From: Chloroflexota bacterium
Lineage (GTDB): Bacteria; Chloroflexota; Anaerolineae; Aggregatilineales; Phototrophicaceae
Length of the DNA stretch: 64,000 bases
Assembly (NCBI GenBank): GCA_026708115.1
Contig: JAPOVL010000034.1
Location: forward strand, 1 to 64,000
Reading direction: 5' to 3'
Under the pieces are notes generated by a model that saw only the letters and a list, made by a program, of their open reading frames with translations, had not been told where the DNA came from and did no database searches. Below, piece by piece: positions 10,133 to 18,582 of this stretch. Position 1 is the first letter of the stretch. Each line of letters starts with the position of its first letter. Both the position numbers and the translations under genes were made by a program.

Positions 10133-11386
10133 TTGGAAAGCACGCGCATCGTCATCACCGGCATGGGAATCGTCTGCCCTACCGGCAACAATGTCGACCA
10201 GGCCTGGCAGAACACTGCCAACGGGGTCAACGGTATTGACTTCATCACGCGCTACGACCGCAATTTGACACAGAATCAGCTCGCCGGGGAAGTCAAGAAT
10301 TTCGACCCCAACATTATCTTTGGGCGCAAAGAAGCGCGCCGCATTGACCGGGTCGCGCAGTTCGCCTTGGAAGCAAGTCGTCAAGCCATGGCAGACAGCG
10401 GTTTGAAGGTCGACAAGCACAATATGTACGATATAGGCTGCGTCGTGGGATCTGGCGTCGGCGGTATCAATTCCTTCGTGGAGGCGCAACAAGCCATCGA
10501 CTCTAAAGGACACCGCGGCATCAAGCCCATGGCGATTCCCAAGATTCTAAGCGATTCTTGTTCCGGCGCTGTTTCATTGGCCTACAGCCTGCGCGGACCC
10601 AATCACTGTATCGTAACCGCTTGCGCCTCGGGCAACAACGCCATTGGCGAAGCCATGCACATCATCCGCCGTGGCGGCGCCAAAGCCATGTTGGCCGGCG
10701 CCGCCGAAGCGGCCATCGTTCCGCTTTGTGTGGCCGGGTTCAATAATATGACCGCGCTCAGCCGCAACGACGATCCCGAAACCGCCTCGCGGCCCTTTGA
10801 TCGCAATCGAGACGGCTTTGTCCCTGGCGAAGGCGCCGGCATGCTCGTCCTCGAGGACTTGCGCTTCGCTCTCGAACGAGGTGCTACCATCTACGCGGAA
10901 CTGCTCGGTTACGGCCATACATCAGATGCTTTTCACATCACCGCGCCCATGGAAACGGGCGAAGGCGCTGCCCGCGCCATCGAACTTGCGCTGAAAGATG
11001 CCGATCTCCGCGCCGAGGACATTGACTACATCAACGCCCATGGCACCAGCACGCCCTTGAACGACACCGCCGAAACCAACGCCATCAAGCTGGCCCTTGG
11101 CGAAGCGGCTTACGCGATACCGGTCAGTTCTACCAAATCAATGACCGGACATCTTCTCGGGGGAGGCGCCGCAATCGAAGCCGTGTTCAGCATCATGGCC
11201 ATACGTGACAATTACCTGCCACCCACCATCCATCTGCACGAGCCGGACCCGGACTGCGACCTCAATTACCTGCCCAACCTGGGCTGCTCGCGCCCGGTCA
11301 GCCACGTCATGTCAAACGCCTTCGGCTTTGGCGGGCACAATGCCGTGCTAGTATTTGGCGAATATCGAGAAAATGGCAACGCTTAA
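10133..11386 (+). CDS. fabF: 3-oxoacyl-ACP synthase II (KAS II)
   Basis: Condensing enzyme of fatty-acid elongation. The start is the TTG at 10133, because GGAGG lies five bases upstream and the product then begins LESTRIVITGMGIVCPTGN, as in FabF. The catalytic Cys lies in TACASGNNAIGEA, the first catalytic His in NAHGTSTPLND, and the Lys/His pair in TKSMTGHLLGGGAA. The 417 residues fit the family. The stop codon overlaps the start of fabH, so the two are coexpressed. No acpP, fabD or fabG is nearby. Confidence 0.95.
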   Translation: MESTRIVITGMGIVCPTGNNVDQAWQNTANGVNGIDFITRYDRNLTQNQLAGEVKNFDPNIIFGRKEARRIDRVAQFALEASRQAMADSGLKVDKHNMYDIGCVVGSGVGGINSFVEAQQAIDSKGHRGIKPMAIPKILSDSCSGAVSLAYSLRGPNHCIVTACASGNNAIGEAMHIIRRGGAKAMLAGAAEAAIVPLCVAGFNNMTALSRNDDPETASRPFDRNRDGFVPGEGAGMLVLEDLRFALERGATIYAELLGYGHTSDAFHITAPMETGEGAARAIELALKDADLRAEDIDYINAHGTSTPLNDTAETNAIKLALGEAAYAIPVSSTKSMTGHLLGGGAAIEAVFSIMAIRDNYLPPTIHLHEPDPDCDLNYLPNLGCSRPVSHVMSNAFGFGGHNAVLVFGEYRENGNA

Positions 11387-12551
11387 CGCGACTCAAAATC
11401 AAGCACTTGATGCGCCTGCGGGTCCGGTCTTCGCGCACGTCGTCGGCTGGGGCATGGCCCTGCCCGACAAAGTCATGACGAACGAAGAAATCTCCGCCTT
11501 TGTAGAAACCAGCGACGAGTGGATCTATGCGCGCACCGGTATCAAGGAGCGCTATATCGCCGGCGAAGGCGAATCCACCGCCACGCTCGCCTACAAGGCG
11601 GCTCAACAAGCGCTCGAAGTGGCGGACATCTTGCCCATTGACCTGGATCTCATCGTCGTCGCCACCTCAACGCCCGAGAATATTTTCCCCAGCTCCGCCA
11701 GCTTGGTTCAGGATTGGCTGAACGCCCATCACGCCGGCGCTTTCGATTTGAGCGCCGCCTGTTCCGGCTTTGTCTATGCCATGAATATGGCCGCCGATTC
11801 GATCCGCGCCGGCAGCATTCAGACGGCGCTTGTCATCGGTTCCGAAACCATGAGCCGAATCCTGGACTGGCAAGACCGCAGCACCTGTATCCTCTTCGGC
11901 GACGGAGCCGGCGCCGTTGTGCTGGCCGCCAGCGAGATCGAAGGCGGCGTGAAATCAAGCGTCCTGCGCTCCGATGGCGCCGGCAGCGACCTCTTGGCTA
12001 TTCCCAGCGTAGGCAGCATCGATGCCGCCGAATCCCGAGCGGGCGCCAACGGCGCCAAGCTCTACAAGATGACCATGGCCGGCGGCGAAGTCTTCCGTTT
12101 CGCCACCCGCGTCGTCAACGACAGCATAGAGCAAGCCAGCAAGATGGCCGGCATCGGCGTCGAGGATATCGATCTCGTCATCCCGCACCAAGCCAATCTC
12201 CGCATTCTGCAAGCTGCCGCCCGCAAGCTTGGTATCGACATCAACAAGTTCATGAGCAATGTCGAGTACTACGGCAATACCTCTGCCGCCTCCATTCCAA
12301 TCGCCTTGTGCGAAGCCATCGAACAGAAGCGCATTCAAGATAAGGACCACATAGCGCTTGTTGGCTTCGGCGGCGGCTTGGCCTGGGCCTCTATGATCAT
12401 TCAGTGGGGCATCCCCAAACCGAGCGAGCAGCACGGTTCCGTTTTCAACCGGCAACGCCGCAAAGTGCAATACCGGATGGCCAGATGGCGCTCCCGCTCG
12501 CGGCGCTTGCGCCGCCGCGTCAAGCGCGGGATTAAAGATTTCCGCCCTTGA
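11373..12551 (+). CDS. fabH: 3-oxoacyl-ACP synthase III (KAS III)
   Basis: Starts fatty-acid synthesis by condensing acyl-CoA with malonyl-ACP. The triad is visible: Cys in DLSAACSGFVYAM, His in IPHQANLRIL and Asn in YYGNTSAASIP. The ATG at 11373 is preferred; a start at 11355 would overlap fabF by more. The body ends at about residue 346 (GWGIPKP-like IIQWGIPKP). After it comes a tail of about 45 residues rich in Arg (RRKVQYRMARWRSRSRRLRR) that I do not know from FabH. The tail could bind membrane or nucleic acid, or could come from read-through past a lost stop codon. Confidence 0.93.
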   Translation: MATLNATQNQALDAPAGPVFAHVVGWGMALPDKVMTNEEISAFVETSDEWIYARTGIKERYIAGEGESTATLAYKAAQQALEVADILPIDLDLIVVATSTPENIFPSSASLVQDWLNAHHAGAFDLSAACSGFVYAMNMAADSIRAGSIQTALVIGSETMSRILDWQDRSTCILFGDGAGAVVLAASEIEGGVKSSVLRSDGAGSDLLAIPSVGSIDAAESRAGANGAKLYKMTMAGGEVFRFATRVVNDSIEQASKMAGIGVEDIDLVIPHQANLRILQAAARKLGIDINKFMSNVEYYGNTSAASIPIALCEAIEQKRIQDKDHIALVGFGGGLAWASMIIQWGIPKPSEQHGSVFNRQRRKVQYRMARWRSRSRRLRRRVKRGIKDFRP

Positions 12552-12584
12552 GCCCACGCGCCAAGACCCCGCCCTAGGCTTCCA

Positions 12585-13376
12585 TTATCTCGGCGGCGTA
12601 ACCGTGGGCAGCGGTTCCGATATGTAAATGTGGACCAGACAACTTGCCCGCAAAGTCTTGGTGACATCAAAGACCATCAGACGGAACTGATATTCGCCGG
12701 GTTCGTAGGCCGCGGGGACGAATTGACTGAATTCAGCCGCTTCGCGCACCTCCGTGTTTTGATCTTCTATGACCTGGAAGTTGCCAAAGGTGCTGGGTCC
12801 CATGATCTCGATCGAGCCAAAAGCGAACTGATCGGTGAATGCCGTGCCCACCACCGGAATAGGCTGAAAAACCCGCATACCGTTGCCGGGTATGATCAAT
12901 TGCGCCTCGGGACTGTCGCAGCCTATTGGCGGAGCCGCCGGTATCAGCGTGCCCACAGGCGTCGCTGTCGGAACCGGCGTCGGTTGCACCCGGCCCGCGA
13001 AGTCATCAGCGCGCGGCAAGGCTACCGGGTCAATTCCCAGATTTCCCGAGGGCGTTACCGGCAATGGCGTCTCAAATACGCCATCGTCGACCCGCGCAGC
13101 CGCCACCAACTCCTGGATCTGACGATCTCGCCACAATTCCGGCACAACGATCAATTGAATGCCAGCGACAATAAGCGCCAACTCCAGCAAAACGATGACC
13201 GCAGTTATGGCATTCGTCTGCCGATAGCGCGAAAGATCGCGTTCCAGTTCAAAATATGAAGAGCGGTACGCGTCCCCCCAGACAAAGTAACGGCGCAGCG
13301 CAAAGAGAATCCCCGCGGCAATCAGAAAATAAATGCCCACCGCCACCTGATCAATAAAGGCAACAATTACAGTCAT
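12585..13376 (-). CDS. Membrane-anchored protein with Thr/Pro linker and extracytoplasmic domain
   Basis: I do not recognise a family. Residues 3-27 and about 58-80 are hydrophobic helices, so the protein has two membrane segments joined by a short basic cytoplasmic loop (FELERDLSRYRQ). After about residue 130 comes a Thr/Pro linker (PTPVPTATPVGT) and then an exported beta-rich domain of about 110 residues with two Cys, containing GNGMRVFQPIPVVGTAF and YEPGEYQFRLMVFDV, which looks like an immunoglobulin-type fold. The start overlaps the stop codon of punA by four bases (ATGA), so translation is coupled. A role is not evident. Confidence 0.7.
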   Translation of the reverse strand: MTVIVAFIDQVAVGIYFLIAAGILFALRRYFVWGDAYRSSYFELERDLSRYRQTNAITAVIVLLELALIVAGIQLIVVPELWRDRQIQELVAAARVDDGVFETPLPVTPSGNLGIDPVALPRADDFAGRVQPTPVPTATPVGTLIPAAPPIGCDSPEAQLIIPGNGMRVFQPIPVVGTAFTDQFAFGSIEIMGPSTFGNFQVIEDQNTEVREAAEFSQFVPAAYEPGEYQFRLMVFDVTKTLRASCLVHIYISEPLPTVTPPR

Positions 13377-14212
13377 GTTGGCAGACGCTTGAGAACACCC
13401 TTCAGGATTGTGGTCAAGCGCGGGACGATTACCTTCCCCGCTTCCAGGACCTCCTCATGGTTGGTTTCGAATTCGCTGTCGACGCTGTCAATCGCGACGT
13501 TGGTCACGCCGGAACAAGCCATCACCCGCATGCCGGCGTGCCGCGCCACCAAGACTTCGTGCGCCGTCGACATGCCCACTGTATCGGCGCCCAGCATCCT
13601 GAGCATGCGGATTTCCGCGGGCGTCTCGAACGACGGACCGGACAGCGCGCAATAGACGCCGCTGTGTAAGGGGATGGCATGTTCCCGCGCTACTTCAATC
13701 GCGATTTGTCGCAACTCCCGATCATAAGCTTGCGCCAATCCCACAAAGCGTTCCCCCAGCGACTCGTCATTGGGACCCATTAGCGGATTGGCCCCCACCA
13801 TGCCGGGGAAATTGATGTGGTCTTCGATCAACATGACATCGCCGACGCGATACGCCGGGTTGATGCCTCCGGCAGCGTTGCTCAGGATCACAGTGCCGAT
13901 GCCCAACTCCTTCATAACCCGGATCGGGAACGTAATCTCCTGCATGCTGTAGCCCTCGTAGAAGTGGGCGCGTCCCTGCTGCGCCGCAACCGTTTGCCCG
14001 GCGAGCCCGCCAATCACCAGATTGCCCTGATGCCCAAATACCGTAGAAGTCGGCCAGCCGGGGATGGACTCGTACGGGATCACGGCGCGATCGACCAAGC
14101 TATCCGCCAGCGCCCCCAATCCCGAACCCAGAACCAGACCGACAGTCGCTTTCAGGGACGTCTGTTTGCGAATAAAATCAGCGGCGGCGGCAAATTCTTT
14201 CTGGCTGTGCAT
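13373..14212 (-). CDS. punA: Purine nucleoside phosphorylase (trimeric class)
   Basis: Cleaves purine nucleosides with phosphate to give the free base and ribose-1-phosphate. VLGSGLGALAD (about 27-37) is the phosphate loop, GRAHFYEGYSM (about 81-91) a family block, and ILSNAAGGINPAYRVGDVMLIEDHINFPG (about 108-136) contains the base-site region. GPSFETPAEIRMLRMLGAD and GMSTAHEVLVARHAGM near 190-230 complete the signature; Asn in SGVTNVAID is the purine-binding residue. The 279 residues are typical. It could feed bases to the purine-degradation genes further on. Confidence 0.95.
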   Translation of the reverse strand: MHSQKEFAAAADFIRKQTSLKATVGLVLGSGLGALADSLVDRAVIPYESIPGWPTSTVFGHQGNLVIGGLAGQTVAAQQGRAHFYEGYSMQEITFPIRVMKELGIGTVILSNAAGGINPAYRVGDVMLIEDHINFPGMVGANPLMGPNDESLGERFVGLAQAYDRELRQIAIEVAREHAIPLHSGVYCALSGPSFETPAEIRMLRMLGADTVGMSTAHEVLVARHAGMRVMACSGVTNVAIDSVDSEFETNHEEVLEAGKVIVPRLTTILKGVLKRLPT

Positions 14213-14394
14213 GGGCTTGCTCCAAGCGTGTTAATAGTGCCTATGTTTATGCGTATTGCAAAAACCCGCAATCGACGCGTCCTTTCCGATCGCCGCGCGC
14301 TGCCTATTGACCAATCCATGGCCTCAGCCTCACGACAAGCCAGCAATACCGCGCTTGCCAGGAACGCGCGCCGCGGCTTTCGACTCAAAACATA

Positions 14395-14424
14395 TTATCA
14401 CAACTTGCTTATCTCCGATATAAT
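14395..14424 (+). promoter_or_regulatory. Predicted promoter of the potassium channel gene
   Basis: TTATCA (14395-14400) and TATAAT (14419-14424) are 18 bp apart. The predicted leader is about 35 nt before the TTG start at 14465. Confidence 0.5.
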
Positions 14425-14464
14425 TGAGGACAGTCGCCTGCTATGAGGGGATGAGGACAGGCCT

Positions 14465-16537
14465 TTGAACGATATTCGCAGGCAGTTTCGCGCCGCGCGC
14501 AATTTGCTCTTGATCATCTTGCCAATTGGCGTCGCCGGCATCATGGTCATCGAAAAACTCCCCTTCGTGGATGCTGCCTGGCTCTTGATTATCACCCTTA
14601 CCACAATTGGATACGGCGACATCGTCGCCCAAACCGAACTCGGCAAAGTATTCATCATTTGCCTGGTGCTGGTCGGGCTTGGTTCATTGACGTTTTTCTT
14701 GTCCTCGTCCTTTGCCCTCTTGTTCAGCGCCGAATCCGTCGCCCGCCGTCGCCGAACGGCAACGGCCAAGAAGATCGCCAAACTCAACAACCACTACATC
14801 ATTTGCGGCAGCGGCGAAATGGTGGACAAGACCATCGGCTACGTCTTGCAAAGCGCGCAGATCCGCCGCAAACAGTATCAAGACACCCGCTACCGGCCCA
14901 TCGAAACTTTCTTTGATCGCCTCTTCGGCCCTGTCAAGCGCGGCCGGTTCCTGGGCCTGCGCCGCTTCGTCTATCGTCTCTTCGTTTTCTACCTCAACAA
15001 CTTCGTCGAGCATATGACCCTGCTCGACCTGCTCGTCATCGTTACCGAGGACGCAGAATACGCCGAACATCTGCGCAGCGCCGGCATCCTGGTGGTCGGG
15101 GGCGATCCCACCGACGACGATTCTCTGCGCGACGCGGGCATCGCGCGGGCCCAAGCCATCATGGTCATGCTCAATCACGATACCGAAGGCTTACTGACGG
15201 TCCTCACCGCTCGCAACCTGAATCCCACGCTCTATGTGACCGGGGCTGTAATCGACGTTGAACTCAAGCTCAAGATGATACGAGCCGGCGCCAATATCGT
15301 CATCGCCCCCTATGAAGTCGCCTCCCAATTCTTGAACAGCGCCACCTTGAGACCGGCCGTCAATGATTTCTTCAACAGCGTCCTCTTTGATCAAGAAACC
15401 AATCATCAAGTGACGCAACTCGAACTCGGCGACAATTCGCCCTGGATCGGTCAGCGCATCAGCGATCTGAAACTGCGCGAGCGCTACGGCGCCAGCATCG
15501 TCGGCATTCGAACCGACGACGCCGACTTTGTTCACACGCCCGGCAACGGCCGCGTATTGAACGAAGACGACATCCTGCTCGGCGTCGCGCCCGGCCTGAT
15601 GATTCCGCGCTTGCAGCGTGAATGCCGCCCCTTCGGACGCGATGTCATGCGCTTCGCGACCTTCCAAAGGCTGGCGACATCCCGCGCCGTCAAGCGCCTG
15701 GACGAAACGCTCAACCTGGATGAAAGCGCCGCGGCCATAGAGTCCATGGCCAAGCATTTTATCATCTGCGGCAATGATCACATTATCGAAACCGCCGCCC
15801 GCTTTCTCGATCCGTCGCGGCCCTTTGTGCTCTTGAGCGACGACCAAAGACTCACGCAAGAATGGCTGGGACGCGGCTTTCGCGTCGTGCACGGCAACCC
15901 CGCCAAAGAAGACGTCCTGAAAAAAGCCGGCATCGAACGCGCGCAAGCCTTCATGGTTTCCATCGAAGACAAAGCAGTGGCGGTACTGACCGTGCTCTCC
16001 GCGCGCAGCATCAGCAAGTCCTTGCTCATCTCTGTCACCGCCGCCAACGACGATATGATTGAAAAACTGCGTCGTTCCGGTGCCGATCGCGTCGTCAGCC
16101 CCTTCCATGTCGCCGCGCAATTCGTATTGCTCTCGACTACCCGTCCCGAAATAGCCGAATTCTTGCAGCACGTCCTCTACAACGAGATTACCGGGCTGGA
16201 AACCGCCGAGTTCTACATGGAAGACGACTCGCCCTGGATCGGGGAAAACATCGGCTCGCTAGGGCTCGCCCTGCGCTATCAAGCCGGCGTCATCGGCATT
16301 CGCCAGGCCAATAGCACCGCCTTCTTGTATGCGCCGCCAACGACCTACGTCGTGCAGCCCCACGAAGTCCTGATTGTCGTCACCCCAATGAAGTATTTCG
16401 ACGAAATGCGCGCCGAAGCCGCCGGCCACAAGGACAAACGCCCCGCGACTTTGCGAGTGCAAATAGACACCCAGGCCAGCGGCACTTGGTCAAGAGATCT
16501 GATTCGCGAATTAATCAAGCAGCACGACCAAAGCTAG
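14465..16537 (+). CDS. Two-TM potassium channel with tandem RCK (TrkA-N/TrkA-C) modules
   Basis: Membrane ion channel gated through cytoplasmic RCK domains. TM1 is at about 14-30, the pore helix and selectivity filter TTIGYGD at 46-52 and TM2 at 60-87. The first TrkA-N domain starts NHYIICGSGEMV (109-120), but between its first helix and second strand there is an extra basic and hydrophobic segment of about 55 residues (131-187). A TrkA-C follows. A second TrkA-N starts KHFIICGNDHII near 435 and lacks the Gly-rich loop, so it may not bind nucleotide, and is followed by a second TrkA-C. TTG start with GAGGA upstream. The stop codon shares CTAG with the convergent yqeC-mocA stop. Confidence 0.9.
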   Translation: MNDIRRQFRAARNLLLIILPIGVAGIMVIEKLPFVDAAWLLIITLTTIGYGDIVAQTELGKVFIICLVLVGLGSLTFFLSSSFALLFSAESVARRRRTATAKKIAKLNNHYIICGSGEMVDKTIGYVLQSAQIRRKQYQDTRYRPIETFFDRLFGPVKRGRFLGLRRFVYRLFVFYLNNFVEHMTLLDLLVIVTEDAEYAEHLRSAGILVVGGDPTDDDSLRDAGIARAQAIMVMLNHDTEGLLTVLTARNLNPTLYVTGAVIDVELKLKMIRAGANIVIAPYEVASQFLNSATLRPAVNDFFNSVLFDQETNHQVTQLELGDNSPWIGQRISDLKLRERYGASIVGIRTDDADFVHTPGNGRVLNEDDILLGVAPGLMIPRLQRECRPFGRDVMRFATFQRLATSRAVKRLDETLNLDESAAAIESMAKHFIICGNDHIIETAARFLDPSRPFVLLSDDQRLTQEWLGRGFRVVHGNPAKEDVLKKAGIERAQAFMVSIEDKAVAVLTVLSARSISKSLLISVTAANDDMIEKLRRSGADRVVSPFHVAAQFVLLSTTRPEIAEFLQHVLYNEITGLETAEFYMEDDSPWIGENIGSLGLALRYQAGVIGIRQANSTAFLYAPPTTYVVQPHEVLIVVTPMKYFDEMRAEAAGHKDKRPATLRVQIDTQASGTWSRDLIRELIKQHDQS

Positions 16538-17985
16538 GCCCAGGGATCCTTCTGCTGCCTTGGCAGCCGCAGCGGGCGCTGCGGCCGCCTCAATTGAGAA
16601 TCGCACAGGATCGTATCGCTGGCGACTTCAACACAGGCGATATTGTCGCGGTACGCTTCAAACAACTCTTGAAGACTTCCTTTTCGGGGCAATGACAAAA
16701 TATCGTGCCAATAGCGGCGGCCAATCAAGACCGGTTGCCCCAGCGACGCCTGATATCGCGGCACCAGCAAATCCTCGGCACCCCGCGCATAAGACGTCAA
16801 AAGCTGATATATCACCTTGGGCTGCAAACGCGGCTGATCGCCCGGCACCACCAGCACGGCCGCGATATGAGCCGGCATTGCCCGCAAACCGGCCTTCAGC
16901 GCCGACAAGGCCTCGCCATTCAGCTGGAGCGAATGCGGTAGCCCAAGACCATCGTGCTCGCTATCGAATGCGCCCGCGTCCCGATCTGTCCCCTCGGCAG
17001 CGCTCGTTCGCGCTCGGCTTGTTACTACTTTAACGCCCAAGGGCTTGACCGCCGCGCGGACTTCGCGCGCCCAGCGACCCGCCGCCACGCGTATCGGAGC
17101 GATTCTCGAGCGTATCAATTTCTCCGTGACATGCGCCAGTATGGTCTTCCCGCCACCCGCTGGCGCAAGCATGCTCGGCAGCCGTTTCCCCTTGGCATCC
17201 CCCGCAGCGAGGACAATCGCGCCCACCGCCCGCTGCACCTCGTGCACGGGCTCCGCGCCGCGTACGGAGCCTATCGCCACGGCTTGAATCCGCGGGTTCT
17301 GCAAGCTCAGTCGCGCGATCATGCGCGCGCGTCCGCGCAAGTATCCGCGTTCCGGCGTCCTGTTCAGGAACAGCGCCACGCGCGCCTGCTCCGGCACGTT
17401 TTTCAATCCCAGTTCTTCATCGCGCAGCACTTGCGCCAGCCAAGGCGATTTGACCGGACTGTTCTGCACGAATCCGTATTGATCGACCATTGCCGCCGGA
17501 TTGTATACGTGCTCGTCGTCTAGCGGTTTGCCCAGCGCCGCCAGTGACGCCATCGCAACAACCAGCGATGTCTCGCGCGGGATCCACGGTTCGTCCGGGA
17601 AGGGCGCCTTGAAAGGCATGCCCTCCGATCTGTCCGCCTCTACCAGCAAAACATCGGAATCGACCGAGTCCAGCAACTCCCGCGCCCAATCCTCCCGCGG
17701 CCCGCTCACGACTCCCTTTTGCCAGGTCGCATTGTCATACAGAAAGACAAACTGAAATTCGCTCAGCGCCTGGGATATCGCCTCCGCCCCGCTATCGTAG
17801 CGCATCGCATGCGGAAACAGACTCAACTGTTCAGTCGGAATCTCCCTTGTCGCCGTCGCCAGCACCCGCCAGCCGGACTCCGCCAACTCGTAGCCGAGGC
17901 CGACCAGCAGCGAAGTCTTGCCGCCCGCGCCCACAAAGGCCGCAACATCGCCTCGCGAAATTTCAAGTGCCTGACACAGTCTCAC
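16534..17985 (-). CDS. YqeC-MocA fusion: molybdenum-hydroxylase accessory protein and nucleotidyltransferase
   Basis: Two proteins that are separate in E. coli are fused here. Residues 1 to about 235 resemble YqeC, a putative selenium-dependent hydroxylase accessory protein: P-loop-like FVGAGGKTSLLVGLGYELA (17-35), LATATREI, then LLVEADRSEGMPFKAP (112-127). Residues from about 262 to 450 resemble the MocA/YgfJ molybdenum cofactor nucleotidyltransferase: AIVLAAGDAKGKRLPSML, then VLVVPGDQPRLQPKVI and LVPRYQASLGQPVLIGRRYW. The Gly-rich NTP loop is degenerate. GTG start with GGAG four bases upstream. Expected role: maturing the Mo-hydroxylase encoded next. Neither yqeB nor selD lies in the window. 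Confidence 0.85.
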   Translation of the reverse strand: MRLCQALEISRGDVAAFVGAGGKTSLLVGLGYELAESGWRVLATATREIPTEQLSLFPHAMRYDSGAEAISQALSEFQFVFLYDNATWQKGVVSGPREDWARELLDSVDSDVLLVEADRSEGMPFKAPFPDEPWIPRETSLVVAMASLAALGKPLDDEHVYNPAAMVDQYGFVQNSPVKSPWLAQVLRDEELGLKNVPEQARVALFLNRTPERGYLRGRARMIARLSLQNPRIQAVAIGSVRGAEPVHEVQRAVGAIVLAAGDAKGKRLPSMLAPAGGGKTILAHVTEKLIRSRIAPIRVAAGRWAREVRAAVKPLGVKVVTSRARTSAAEGTDRDAGAFDSEHDGLGLPHSLQLNGEALSALKAGLRAMPAHIAAVLVVPGDQPRLQPKVIYQLLTSYARGAEDLLVPRYQASLGQPVLIGRRYWHDILSLPRKGSLQELFEAYRDNIACVEVASDTILCDSQLRRPQRPLRLPRQQKDPWA

Positions 17986-18188
17986 AAAATCTCCAAATCA
18001 CACTGGCGCCAAATGTAACAACCAACCTCGGCCGGCACGATGCCCCACCAAGCATGATTCCTCAGTATCATAACACGAAACCAGCCCGCTCCGCTCGCCA
18101 ATCATTCGCCAATGCATCCCTTTTGCTTGAAACAAAAAACGACCCGCGCGTCCTGACTACTCAAAGGTTCATTTGCGTCGAAACAGGT

Positions 18189-18512
18189 AAGGCATGTCCG
18201 CTACTGTAAATCATACGTATAGACAACAGCACTAACACCGAAACAATACCAAAATGGTGGCAATCCTTGCGAAAATCAACAAATTATTACGAAATCCGCC
18301 AGGCTTGGCTCCCCCTCTCGTAGTGTGGTGTCGGCGGGCAGTGTCTACGCGCCCTACGCGCAACCCGTGTGGGAATTACGCCCCTCGCTTAGCGGGGAGA
18401 CCGAGGGGGCAAGGGCCGGGGGGGGGGGGGGGGGTGAATTTCAACAGCGACCCGCCGGGTCGCCCGAAACCGCGAGTCACGGCGATAGCGGGCGACCAGA
18501 TTGGTCGCCCCC
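18189..18512 (+). repeat. Family B composite repeat, copy B3
   Basis: Aligns with 46129-46460 over most of its length: AAGGCATGTCCGCTACTG at its left, AAAATCAACAAATTATTACG, a C-rich/G-rich hairpin with a run of 17 G (18418-18434), GAATTTCAACAG (18436-18447), then a short palindromic module around GGCGACCAGATTGGTCGCC. Unlike the 46-kb copy it has no right copy of the 18-bp end. It occupies most of the gap 17986-18582; the rest of that gap shows no gene. Confidence 0.75.
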
Positions 18513-18582
18513 ACAGTATGCAGGATTCATGTGCAATGAACATACATTGCTATTGAAGCGATCGCCCTGGCCGCCCCAAGAC

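Noticed and set aside
18418..18434. Run of 17 G
   Set aside because: Not treated as a separate functional signal: it lies in the G-rich arm of a family B repeat, and its exact length may be a sequencing error.
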